50,858 nucleotides of DNA. Origin: Scybalousia_A sp045221575 (GTDB lineage: Bacteria; Bacteroidota; Bacteroidia; Bacteroidales; P3). The notes beneath the pieces were generated by a model. That model was given only the letters and a program-made list of their open reading frames with translations, did not search any database and had not been told where the DNA came from. A program made the translations under genes and the position numbers. The stretch lies in assembly GCA_045221575.1 (NCBI GenBank), contig JBGUWU010000004.1, positions 1 through 50,858 on the forward strand, read 5' to 3'. Below, in pieces: positions 33,306 to 40,879 of the stretch (the first letter of the stretch is position 1; every line of letters begins with the position of its first letter).

Positions 33306-34517
33306 ATGGAAAAAATAAAAATGACTACTCCTCTTGTGGAGATGGACGGTGATGAAATGACCCGTATTCTATGGAAGATGATAAAAGATGAGCTTATACT
33401 TCCTTTTATAGATTTAAAAACTGAATACTATGACCTTGGTCTTGTAAAGAGAGATGAGACTAATGACCAAATAACAAAAGACGCAGCAGAAGCAAATAAA
33501 AAATATGGTGTTGCTGTTAAGTGTGCTACCATTACTCCTAATGCAAAGCGTATGGACGAATATAAACTACACGAAATGTGGAAATCTCCTAATGGAACTA
33601 TTCGTTCTATACTTGATGGTACTGTTTTCCGTACTCCAATAACAATACCTTCTATTCACCCTGTTGTAAAGAATTGGGAGCAACCTATTACTATTGCTCG
33701 TCATGCTTATGGTGATGTTTATAAATCAGTAGAAATAAGAGTACCTGAAGAAGGAACTGCAAAACTTGTTTTCGAAGGTAAAAGTGGAAAGAAAGAAGAA
33801 GTTGTTATTCACGAATTCAAAGGAGCTGGTGTTTTGCAAGGTATGCACAACTTAGACAAATCTATACGTTCCTTTGCACATTCTTGTTTCAAATTTGCCA
33901 TAGACACAAAACAAGATCTTTGGTTCTCTACTAAAGACACTATCTCAAAGAAATATGATGCACAATTCCGTGAGATATTTGAAGAGATATACAACAACGA
34001 ATACAAAGCAGAGTTTGAAAAACTTGGAATAGAATATTTCTATACTCTTATAGATGATGCTGTTGCAAGAGTTATCCGAAGCAAAGGTGGATTCATTTGG
34101 GCTTGTAAGAACTATGATGGTGATGTTATGAGTGATATGGTTTCTACCGCATTTGGCTCTTTGGCTATGATGACAAGTGTTTTGGTTTCTCCTGATGGAA
34201 ACTATGAATACGAAGCTGCTCATGGTACAGTAACTCGTCACTATTACAAATATCTTCAAGGCGAAGAAACTTCAACAAACCCAATGGCAACTATTTTTGC
34301 TTGGAGTGGTGCTTTAAGAAAAAGAGGTGAAAAAGACGGTATCAAAGAATTAATGAACTTTGCAGACCAATTAGAAGGAGCATGCTTTGATACTTTAAAC
34401 GAAGGTATAGCAACAAAAGACCTTGTTAATCTTATGGAAGGTATAACTCCTAAGGCTGTTAATTCAAAAGATTTCATTGGTGCTATCCGTGAAAGATTAG
34501 AAAAAAGATTAGCTTAA
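33306..34517 (+). CDS. icd: NADP-dependent isocitrate dehydrogenase (eukaryote-like dimeric type)
   Basis: The enzyme oxidises isocitrate to 2-oxoglutarate in the cytoplasm, yielding NADPH. The 403-residue sequence is of the type II dimeric class (MEKIKMTTPLVEMDGDEMTRILWK; KSPNGTIRSILDGTVFRTPI; AHGTVTRHYYKYLQGEETSTNPMATIFAW), like eukaryotic cytosolic IDH. The substrate loop SPNGTIR and the NADP motif AHGTVTRH are intact. It lies 27 bp upstream of ilvE. Together the two genes connect 2-oxoglutarate and glutamate supply with branched-chain amino acid transamination. Confidence 0.97.
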   Translation: MEKIKMTTPLVEMDGDEMTRILWKMIKDELILPFIDLKTEYYDLGLVKRDETNDQITKDAAEANKKYGVAVKCATITPNAKRMDEYKLHEMWKSPNGTIRSILDGTVFRTPITIPSIHPVVKNWEQPITIARHAYGDVYKSVEIRVPEEGTAKLVFEGKSGKKEEVVIHEFKGAGVLQGMHNLDKSIRSFAHSCFKFAIDTKQDLWFSTKDTISKKYDAQFREIFEEIYNNEYKAEFEKLGIEYFYTLIDDAVARVIRSKGGFIWACKNYDGDVMSDMVSTAFGSLAMMTSVLVSPDGNYEYEAAHGTVTRHYYKYLQGEETSTNPMATIFAWSGALRKRGEKDGIKELMNFADQLEGACFDTLNEGIATKDLVNLMEGITPKAVNSKDFIGAIRERLEKRLA

Positions 34518-34543
34518 TTTATAGATAAATAAAAAAATCAAAC

Positions 34544-35557
34544 ATGGAAAATATAGATTGGGGTAGCCTTGGTTTTGGTTACTATAAAACAGACTATAAC
34601 GTTCGTTGTTATTATCGCAACGGCAAATGGGGTGAATTGGAGGTTTCTTCTTCTGAAGAGATAACAATGCACATGGCAGCAACAGTCCTACACTATGGAC
34701 AAGCTGCTTTTGAAGGAATGAAAGCATTTCGTGGAGTTGATGGAAGAATAAGAATGTTCCGTCCTTACGAAAACGCTAAACGTATGATTTCTTCAGCAAA
34801 AGGTGTTCTTATGGCAGAACCACCTGAGGAATTATTTGTTGAGGCTTGCAAAAAAGTTGTAAAACTTAACGAAAGATTTGTTCCACCTTATGGTAGTGGT
34901 GCTTCTCTATATCTTAGACCAATGTTATTTGGTTCAGGAGCTCAAGTAGGTGTTCATCCAGCAAAAGAATATTTATTTATGGTTTTTGCTTGCCCAGTAG
35001 GACCTTATTTCAAATCTGGATTTAAACCTGTACGTTTCCAAATAGCAAGAGATTACGACCGTGCTGCTCCATTTGGAACAGGTAAATACAAAGTTGGAGG
35101 TAACTATGCTGCTTCTTTAGTTAGTGGAGAAAGAGCTGCTAAAGAAGGTTTCTCTAACTGTATTTATTTAAATGCTTCTACTCACGAGTTTATAGATGAA
35201 GCTGGTGCTGCAAACTTCTTTGGTATCAAAAACAACACATATTGCACTCCTGAAAGTTCATCTATTCTTCCTTCTATCACAAATATGTCTTTATGTCAAA
35301 TAGCTGAAGACCTTGGAATGAAAGTAGAAAGAAGACCTATTCCTGTTGAAGAGTTAGCAGAGTTTGAAGAAGTAGCTGCATGTGGTACTGCTGCTGTTAT
35401 TTCTCCAATAAATGAAGTTTATGACCGCGAAACTAAGAAAACATATAAATGGGGTGCTGAACCAGGTCCTGTTTGCACTAAATTATATAAAACTCTTAAA
35501 GGAATACAAGAAGGTTTAATAGAAGACAAACACAATTGGAATGTATTTATAGACTAA
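34544..35557 (+). CDS. ilvE: Branched-chain amino acid aminotransferase
   Basis: The PLP enzyme that interconverts Leu, Ile, Val and their 2-oxo acids with glutamate. The 337-residue, fold-type IV protein has the PLP lysine K183 in GKYKVGGNYAAS, the N-terminal motif AAFEGMKAFRGVDGRIRMFRP, and EAGAANFFGIKN as the PLP phosphate-contact region. The C-terminus has CGTAAVISPI. It follows icd by 27 bp on the same strand and is followed by a strong terminator. Confidence 0.96.
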   Translation: MENIDWGSLGFGYYKTDYNVRCYYRNGKWGELEVSSSEEITMHMAATVLHYGQAAFEGMKAFRGVDGRIRMFRPYENAKRMISSAKGVLMAEPPEELFVEACKKVVKLNERFVPPYGSGASLYLRPMLFGSGAQVGVHPAKEYLFMVFACPVGPYFKSGFKPVRFQIARDYDRAAPFGTGKYKVGGNYAASLVSGERAAKEGFSNCIYLNASTHEFIDEAGAANFFGIKNNTYCTPESSSILPSITNMSLCQIAEDLGMKVERRPIPVEELAEFEEVAACGTAAVISPINEVYDRETKKTYKWGAEPGPVCTKLYKTLKGIQEGLIEDKHNWNVFID

Positions 35558-35602
35558 ATACATTAAGTCTTTTTAATTTTTAAATTTTCTAAATTTATAT
35601 TG

Positions 35603-35631
35603 GGTATGCTTTTATAGCATACCTTTTTTTT
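35603..35631 (+). terminator. Terminator after ilvE
   Basis: GGTATGCT / AGCATACC (8 bp, 5-nt loop) followed by TTTTTTTT. Confidence 0.9.
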
Positions 35632-35669
35632 GTTTCTATTTTCTTAGATTTTAAAACACAAAGCAATGT

Positions 35670-35705
35670 CTAATTTCTCATTACTAATTTCTCATTTCTA
35701 ATTAG
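35670..35705. repeat. Short CTAATTTCTCATT repeats
   Basis: Two and a half copies of a 13-14 bp unit (CTAATTTCTCATTA, CTAATTTCTCATTT, CTAATTA) span the gap and reach into the end of the phosphatase-family gene on the minus strand. Confidence 0.5.
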
Positions 35706-36585
35706 ATGTAAGTTTTACTTTAGCAAAGATAGGATAATGGTCTGAGAATGTACGTTGTATATATGGTTTTTGTTCTTTTGTTTTTTTATCTTTATTCTCA
35801 GTCCAATAAGTATCTGTAAGAACAGCGTATTTTCTAACCATAAAATGCTTACTAACAAAGATATAGTCTATTCTTCTAAGGCTTTTCCTTTCAGCATCAA
35901 ACGCCATATATGTACCATTTTCAGAGAACTTATCGTTAGCAATCACATAAGAGTCAAACATAAGTCCGCTCTCTTTAAATATCTTGTAACTTATTGATTT
36001 ATCGTCAGAATTAAAATCACCTGTAAGTATAAAAGGTTCTCCTTTTGCTATAGTCTTTATCTTTTCCACCACAAGTTCAGCGCTTTTCTGCTTAGATTGT
36101 TCTCCTTTGTGGTCTAAATGCAAGTTAAAGAAATAAAACTCAAAGCCACTAACTTTATCCTTTAACTTAGCCCAAGAACAGATTCTAACTTTACTTGCGT
36201 CCCAACCAACAATAGGCTTATCAGGTTGAGAATTAAGCCAAAAATCGCCTTTATCCAACAAATCATATTTATTTTTATTATAGAAAATAGCCGAATGCTC
36301 ACCTTTTTTCTTGCCATCGTCCCTACCTACTCCAACATGTGCATAATCTTTCAACCATTTATCCATCTGTTTCAGCTGTTTGTCAGAAGCCTCTTGTGTT
36401 CCAAACACATCAGGTTCAAGAAAACTTATCTGCTGACATAGTTTCTCTCCCCTAACTTCCCATACATCACCACATTTTTTATCAGAATGCATAACACACC
36501 TAATATTATATGAAGCAACAAACAAATCTTGTGCATTACAAACACAAAGAAAGCAAACAAATACAATAAATACAATCTTTTTCAT
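35698..36585 (-). CDS. Exported endonuclease/exonuclease/phosphatase-family hydrolase
   Basis: A 295-residue EEP-fold enzyme with a signal peptide (MKKIVFIVFVCFLCVCNAQ). It has the fold's metal and catalytic motifs: FVASYNIRCV at the start, FGTQEAS (Glu metal ligand), NLHLDHKGE, TGDFNSDDKSISY, RIDYIFVSKH and SDHYPIFAKV. Members of this type cleave phosphodiesters or phosphomonoesters, including nucleic acids, sphingomyelin-type lipids and inositol phosphates; the substrate is undetermined. It is exported to the periplasm or beyond. A TAnnTTTGCA element is 24-31 nt upstream and the gene stands alone. Confidence 0.93.
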   Translation of the reverse strand: MKKIVFIVFVCFLCVCNAQDLFVASYNIRCVMHSDKKCGDVWEVRGEKLCQQISFLEPDVFGTQEASDKQLKQMDKWLKDYAHVGVGRDDGKKKGEHSAIFYNKNKYDLLDKGDFWLNSQPDKPIVGWDASKVRICSWAKLKDKVSGFEFYFFNLHLDHKGEQSKQKSAELVVEKIKTIAKGEPFILTGDFNSDDKSISYKIFKESGLMFDSYVIANDKFSENGTYMAFDAERKSLRRIDYIFVSKHFMVRKYAVLTDTYWTENKDKKTKEQKPYIQRTFSDHYPIFAKVKLTSN

Positions 36586-36608
36586 CTGTTTAATATTTTT
36601 ATAATATG

Positions 36609-36616
36609 CAAATGTA
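36609..36616 (-). promoter_or_regulatory. -7 promoter element of the EEP-family gene
   Basis: The minus strand reads TACATTTG followed by CA, matching TAnnTTTGCA. Confidence 0.5.
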
Positions 36617-36662
36617 GCAACTAAATTAATTACTTAAAAAAAACATCAAAAGTTTATTAAAA

Positions 36663-36742
36663 AAAAGTTGATTTTTGTAAATTAAAAGCTGATTTTCGTA
36701 AATTAAAAGTTGATTTTCGTAAATTAGAAGTTGATCTTTTTT
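36663..36742. repeat. 21-bp tandem repeats, 3.8 copies
   Basis: Units AAAAGTTGATTTTTGTAAATT (36663-36683, with its variants at 36684-36704 and 36705-36725), then a partial AGAAGTTGATCTTTTTT (36726-36742). The units differ at one or two positions. There are no spacers, so this is not a CRISPR array. The repeats lie between the EEP-family gene and gmhA, upstream of the EEP promoter and downstream of gmhA. Confidence 0.8.
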
Positions 36743-36788
36743 CTTCTAAACAAGACTCTTTTAGTCTAATATATATTAATCAACATTA

Positions 36789-37367
36789 TCATTCCTTAGG
36801 AAATAAAGCCTTTTCAACCATCTCACAAATAATATGACCTATCATTATATGAGACTCTTGTATTCGTGGAGTATCTTTAGAAGGCACAGCAAGAAGAACA
36901 TCGCTTTTGTCTGCCATCTTACCTCCTCCCATTCCTGTAAAAGCTATAGTATGCATACCTTTTTGTTTTGCTACTTCAAAGGCTTTTAATACGTTACAAG
37001 AATTACCTGAAGTAGAAATTCCAACAAGTATATCTCCTGAATTTCCTTCTGCTTTCAAAATACGAGCAAAGATTTCTTCATAAGAATAGTCATTGGCTAC
37101 TGCAGTGAGATAAGAAGTATTTACATGCAATGCTTCTGCATACAAAGGTTCTCTATCATAGTAGAATCTACCTGAAAGTTCGGCTGCAAGGTGTTGTGCA
37201 TCTGCTGCAGAACCACCATTTCCACAAAACAGAACTTTTTTCCCATTCTTATAGGCTTCAACTATAAGGTTTATAGCTTGTTGTATTTTATCAATGCAGT
37301 CGGTATTATTAAGAATATCTTGCTTTACCTTTATAGACTCTTGTATTGCTTGTTGTATTCTCATCAT
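36789..37367 (-). CDS. gmhA: SIS-domain phosphoheptose isomerase
   Basis: A 192-residue D-sedoheptulose-7-phosphate isomerase, the first enzyme of ADP/GDP-heptose synthesis for lipopolysaccharide core or S-layer glycans. It has FCGNGGSAADAQHLAAELSGRF (about 47-68) and TSGNSxNVLKAF in the SIS fold, and the C-terminal ESHIMIGHIICEMVE with the zinc-binding His. Other gmh genes are not nearby. It follows a glycosyltransferase gene by 12 bp on the same strand, consistent with envelope glycan synthesis. Confidence 0.94.
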   Translation of the reverse strand: MMRIQQAIQESIKVKQDILNNTDCIDKIQQAINLIVEAYKNGKKVLFCGNGGSAADAQHLAAELSGRFYYDREPLYAEALHVNTSYLTAVANDYSYEEIFARILKAEGNSGDILVGISTSGNSCNVLKAFEVAKQKGMHTIAFTGMGGGKMADKSDVLLAVPSKDTPRIQESHIMIGHIICEMVEKALFPKE

Positions 37368-37379
37368 TGTGGATTTTGT

Positions 37380-38342
37380 TTAGAAATTATGTTCTTTTTC
37401 AATAGAATAACTGTTGCGTGTAGTAGAGTTTCTGCCAACAAGTTCTGCCAAGAAACCTACAAGGAACAACTGCACGCCTATGATAAGCATAACCAAAGAA
37501 ATATAGAAGTAAGGACTTTCTGTTACAAGGCGGGTCTGAGCCCAAAGACCTTGATGCAAAGCCCATAACTTCTGTACACCTAACACAGCAGCAGATACTA
37601 AACCAATGAAAAACATCAATGTACCAATAAAACCAAAGAAATGCATCGGTTGTTTTGAGAAACGGGAAACAAACATTATGGACATCAAATCCAAATATCC
37701 GTTTATAAATCTATCCATTCCAAATTTACTTTTACCAAATTGGCGTTTTCTGTGATGAACAACTTTTTCGCCTATCTTAGTAAAGCCTGCCCATTTTGCA
37801 ATAACAGGAATATATCGGTGCATTTCACCATAAACTTCTATATTTTTAACAACATCTCTCTTGTAAGCCTTTAACCCGCAATTAAAGTCGTGTAGTTTTA
37901 TACCTGAAAGCCAACGTGTTGTTGCATTAAAAAACTTAGATGGCAGGTTCTTCATAAGTTTGGAATCATATCTCTTTCTTTTCCACCCTGAGACCAAATC
38001 ATAACCTTGATTTTTAATCATTTCATATAAATCAGGTATCTCATCAGGTGAGTCTTGCAGGTCTGCGTCCATGGTTATAACCACATCGCCTTCTGCATGT
38101 TCAAAACCTACATTCAAGGCTGCACTCTTTCCATAGTTTCTACGAAACTTTATACCTTTAATATTGTTGTTTATAGCAGAAAGTCTTTCTATCTCTTGCC
38201 AAGATTTATCCTTACTACCATCATCTATCATTATTATCTCATAAGTGAAAGAATGTTCTTGCATAACCTTAGCGATCCATTCTGTTAAAGGCTGCAACGA
38301 TTCTTCTTCATTTAAAAGTGATATTACTACTGATATATCCAT
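37380..38342 (-). CDS. GT2 glycosyltransferase, polyprenyl-phosphate sugar transferase type
   Basis: A 320-residue membrane glycosyltransferase of the DPM1/GtrB/ArnC group. The GT-A domain has DISVVISLLNEEESLQPL, the DxD region MDADLQDSPDE (about 91-101) and FNCGLKAYKRDV. Two C-terminal membrane helices are at about 235-258 and about 275-300. Such proteins transfer a sugar from a nucleotide donor to undecaprenyl phosphate at the inner membrane. It lies 12 bp upstream of gmhA in a two-gene unit. Confidence 0.93.
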   Translation of the reverse strand: MDISVVISLLNEEESLQPLTEWIAKVMQEHSFTYEIIMIDDGSKDKSWQEIERLSAINNNIKGIKFRRNYGKSAALNVGFEHAEGDVVITMDADLQDSPDEIPDLYEMIKNQGYDLVSGWKRKRYDSKLMKNLPSKFFNATTRWLSGIKLHDFNCGLKAYKRDVVKNIEVYGEMHRYIPVIAKWAGFTKIGEKVVHHRKRQFGKSKFGMDRFINGYLDLMSIMFVSRFSKQPMHFFGFIGTLMFFIGLVSAAVLGVQKLWALHQGLWAQTRLVTESPYFYISLVMLIIGVQLFLVGFLAELVGRNSTTRNSYSIEKEHNF

Positions 38343-38458
38343 ACTTAGTTTATTTGCAAATATTATAGTAATTAACGTTATTTAATCTCAATTATTTTGT
38401 TGCTATGATATTTTACAAGATAATTTGTCTTTTTAGTCTTAACTTCAACAAAAAATAC

Positions 38459-38466
38459 TAACTTTG
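38459..38466 (+). promoter_or_regulatory. -7 promoter element of thiD
   Basis: TAACTTTG followed by CA, 14 nt before the ATG at 38481. Confidence 0.55.
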
Positions 38467-38480
38467 CAGAATAATAATTA

Positions 38481-39329
38481 ATGACATTATGGGCTATGAA
38501 GAATAAACCTTTTGCAACGATGACTATTGCAGGTAGCGATTCTTGTGGTGGAGCAGGAATACAGGCGGATATAAAAACAATGAGTGCTTTAGGTTGTTAT
38601 GCGACGTCTTGTATTACTGCAATAACAGCACAAAACACTATGGAGGTAACCGATATTATGGCTACTAATCCAAATACTCTCTCAGCTCAGATAGAATGTG
38701 TGTTAAACGACTTTGACATTCTTGCCACCAAGATTGGAATGATATACACTTCTGAGAATGTTATGGCAATAAAACAAAGTCTGCAAAAAATGAGATACAA
38801 AGGTTATCTTATCATTGACCCTGTTTTAATCGCAACATCAGGAAGTAAGTTAGCCAAAACAGATTTTCTTCATACTCTAAGTTCAGAACTACTCCCAATG
38901 GCAGACTTAATAACGCCCAATATCTATGAAGCCGAAACACTATGTGGCTTTAAGATAAGCAACAAAAACGAAATGATTATCGCAGCAAAGACTATGCAAG
39001 ACAATTTAAACATAAAGAGTGTTCTTATCAAGGGTGGGCATCTTTTGGGAGAAGAAATGACAGACATATACTTAAACGATAGAAGAGAAATCAAAGAGTA
39101 TTCTCTCAAAAAGTTAGACTCCAACAATACACACGGCACCGGCTGTACTCTTTCCTCGGCTATATGTTCTTTCCTTGCCTTAGGCTTTGATATGCATCAA
39201 GCAATAGAAAAAGCAAAAAACTATGTCTATTGTGCAATAAAGGAAGCCTCTAATATGGACTTGGGTCATGGACACGGAAGCCTTAACCATTTCTTTGCAC
39301 CTCAAAAACTTTATAAAAACTTTCAATAA
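38481..39329 (+). CDS. thiD: Hydroxymethylpyrimidine/phosphomethylpyrimidine kinase ThiD
   Basis: ThiD phosphorylates HMP to HMP-P and then to HMP-PP for thiamine synthesis. The 282-residue ribokinase-fold protein has AGSDSCGGAGIQADIKT near 18-34, GGHLLGEEMTDIYL, and the anion-hole/catalytic motif NTHGTGCTLSSAI. The first ATG is used here. An alternative ATG at 38496 (MKNKPFATMTIAGSD) is plausible because the first is very near the predicted transcription start. It lies just upstream of the TPP-riboswitch operon but is itself not behind the riboswitch. Confidence 0.96.
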   Translation: MTLWAMKNKPFATMTIAGSDSCGGAGIQADIKTMSALGCYATSCITAITAQNTMEVTDIMATNPNTLSAQIECVLNDFDILATKIGMIYTSENVMAIKQSLQKMRYKGYLIIDPVLIATSGSKLAKTDFLHTLSSELLPMADLITPNIYEAETLCGFKISNKNEMIIAAKTMQDNLNIKSVLIKGGHLLGEEMTDIYLNDRREIKEYSLKKLDSNNTHGTGCTLSSAICSFLALGFDMHQAIEKAKNYVYCAIKEASNMDLGHGHGSLNHFFAPQKLYKNFQ

Positions 39330-39344
39330 ATAAAATAATTGTTC

Positions 39345-39352
39345 TATCTTTG
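39345..39352 (+). promoter_or_regulatory. Promoter of the thiamine operon
   Basis: TATCTTTG followed by CA matches the -7 consensus. TTTC at 39321-39324 lies 20 bp upstream, the expected -33 spacing with one mismatch. Transcription would start just before the TPP riboswitch. Confidence 0.65.
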
Positions 39353-39361
39353 CACTCTAAA

Positions 39362-39446
39362 TAGTTGGGGGTGCTTATGTAAGACAAAGATATAGGCTGA
39401 GATTATACCCTTTGACAAGTCTGGTAATGCAGATTTTGAAAAATAT
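39362..39446 (+). ncRNA. TPP riboswitch (THI element)
   Basis: The conserved core is GGGGGTGC (39367-39374), GGCTGAGA with ATACCC just after it (39394-39411), and CTGGTAATGCAG (39421-39432). These are the pyrimidine- and pyrophosphate-sensing parts of the TPP aptamer. It precedes thiS by about 70 nt. Downstream, CACCC (39488-39492) can pair with GGGTG of the aptamer (39369-39373), and TTAGATTTTAAG can pair with CTTAATCTAA, so a switch between two structures is likely. No U-tract terminator was seen, which suggests control of translation. Confidence 0.92.
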
Positions 39447-39515
39447 TTTCTCACATTATATTCTTTCCCTTAGATTTTAAGATAAAACACCCTTAATCTA
39501 AAATAAAGAAAAAAA

Positions 39516-39719
39516 ATGAAAGTAAGGGTAAATAACAAAGAAAAGATTGTTCCTGTAGATTGTACTTTGCAGGAATTGGTTGAAATTCTTGGAATAAAAG
39601 AAAATGACCCCATAGCTTTGGCTATTGGACAAGATGTAATCGCTAAACAGGATTGGGAGGCTACTACACTCAAAGATAATGATAAAATAACTATCATAAG
39701 AGCGACATGCGGAGGATAG
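39516..39719 (+). CDS. thiS: Sulfur carrier protein ThiS
   Basis: A 67-residue ubiquitin-fold protein that carries sulfur as a C-terminal thiocarboxylate for thiazole synthesis. It ends in the required Gly-Gly (RATCGG). Body: MKVRVNNKEKIVPVDCTLQE. The first gene of the riboswitch-controlled operon. It overlaps the thiE fusion gene by 13 bp (ATG at 39707), which suggests coupled translation. The partner adenylyltransferase ThiF is not in this window. Confidence 0.96.
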   Translation: MKVRVNNKEKIVPVDCTLQELVEILGIKENDPIALAIGQDVIAKQDWEATTLKDNDKITIIRATCGG

Positions 39720-40861
39720 GAATAACACCTGAGCATAGCGTTTTCAGAGAAAGAGAACGAATAATAAACTTCCTAAATAGCGGATATGTGGATTTGTTTC
39801 ATATTCGTAAGCCTTCTTTTACTGAAAATCAAATGAGAGAATATCTGTCTTTCTTTCCTATTAATATAAGACAAAGATTAGCTTTACACGATTGGCATTC
39901 TTTAGCTAAGGAATTAGAAATAGGTGGAGTACATTTTAATAATAGGAATGGATTTTCAAGTAATTTAATTAAAGATAAAAGAGTCTCTTTTTCTTGTCAT
40001 AGTATTGAACAGGTAAATCTTTGGAAAGATAAGGCAGACTATTTGTTCCTCTCTCCTATTTTTAACAGCATAAGCAAGCAAGGCTACAAATCAAACTTCG
40101 CTTTAAAAGATTTACAACAATTATTTAAGGAAAACATTTTGGATAATAAGGTTGTGGCTCTTGGAGGAGTAACAGAAGAAAACATAAATAAATTAGAAGA
40201 GATAGGTTTCTCTTCTTGTGCTATATTAGGTTCACTTTGGCAACTACCTAAGACCATGTTTATCTCTCCCAACAAAGACATAGAACATATAATAGAAGAC
40301 TGTGAAGAAGTTTTGCAATATGGGATAAAATTTATTCAAATTCGTATGAAAGAAGCCTCAAATGATGATGTTGTAAAGGTTGCTAATCATCTTCGTCCTC
40401 TTTGTAATAAACATTGTGCTCTGCTATCTGTTGATGATAGAATTGATTTACTTTCCTCTAATCTTTTTGATGGAGTACATTTAGGTAAAAATGATATGCC
40501 GATAAAGGAAGCCAAGAAAATAACATCAAATAGATTTCTTTTAGGAGCAACCTGCAATACTATAGAAGATGTTTTTAAAGCTATAGAAGATGGAGCAGAT
40601 TATTTAGGAATAGGCCCTTACAGATACACAACAACAAAAAAGAACCTCTCTCCTATCCTTGGCTTGGAAGGTTATAATAAAATCATTCAACAACTGAATA
40701 ATCAAAATAAAAACATTCCTTTTTATGCTATAGGTGGAATAACCATCAATGATTTATCTGATTTAAAACATATAGGAGTTTATGGCGTTGCACTCTCAGG
40801 AACCATTTCAAACTCAGAGAACAAACAACAGACAATAAAAACGATAATTAAAACATTTTAA
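39707..40861 (+). CDS. thiE: TenI-like/ThiE fusion: thiamine-phosphate synthase with a second ThiE-like domain
   Basis: The 384-residue protein has two TIM-barrel ThiE/TenI-type domains. The C-terminal domain (about 190-384) is the real ThiE, which joins HMP-PP and thiazole phosphate: FIQIRMKEA, SVDDRIDL, DGVHLGKND, CNT, YLGIGPYRYTTTKKNLSP, AIGGI. The N-terminal domain (1 to about 185; GITPEH, LFHIRKP, LHDWHSLAKELEIGGVHF, CHS, YLFLSPIF, ALGGV) keeps the fold but not the ThiE pyrophosphate loops, like TenI, a thiazole tautomerase. In related thi operons these are usually separate genes at opposite ends; here they are joined. It overlaps thiS by 13 bp. Its final codons are duplicated at 41936-41969. 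Confidence 0.93.
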   Translation: MRRIGITPEHSVFRERERIINFLNSGYVDLFHIRKPSFTENQMREYLSFFPINIRQRLALHDWHSLAKELEIGGVHFNNRNGFSSNLIKDKRVSFSCHSIEQVNLWKDKADYLFLSPIFNSISKQGYKSNFALKDLQQLFKENILDNKVVALGGVTEENINKLEEIGFSSCAILGSLWQLPKTMFISPNKDIEHIIEDCEEVLQYGIKFIQIRMKEASNDDVVKVANHLRPLCNKHCALLSVDDRIDLLSSNLFDGVHLGKNDMPIKEAKKITSNRFLLGATCNTIEDVFKAIEDGADYLGIGPYRYTTTKKNLSPILGLEGYNKIIQQLNNQNKNIPFYAIGGITINDLSDLKHIGVYGVALSGTISNSENKQQTIKTIIKTF

Positions 40862-40867
40862 TAATAT
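40834..40867 (+). repeat. 34-bp direct repeat, left copy (end of thiE and start of the spacer)
   Basis: Contains the last codons and stop of thiE plus 6 nt of spacer. It is identical for 27 bp (40841-40867), and 33 of 34 bp overall, to 41936-41969. The two copies bracket the nuclease gene. Confidence 0.85.
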
Positions 40868-40879
40868 TAAAGAATAGAA

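Noticed and set aside
36663..36742. CRISPR-like array
   Set aside because: The 21-bp units are directly adjacent with no spacers, and no cas genes are in the window.
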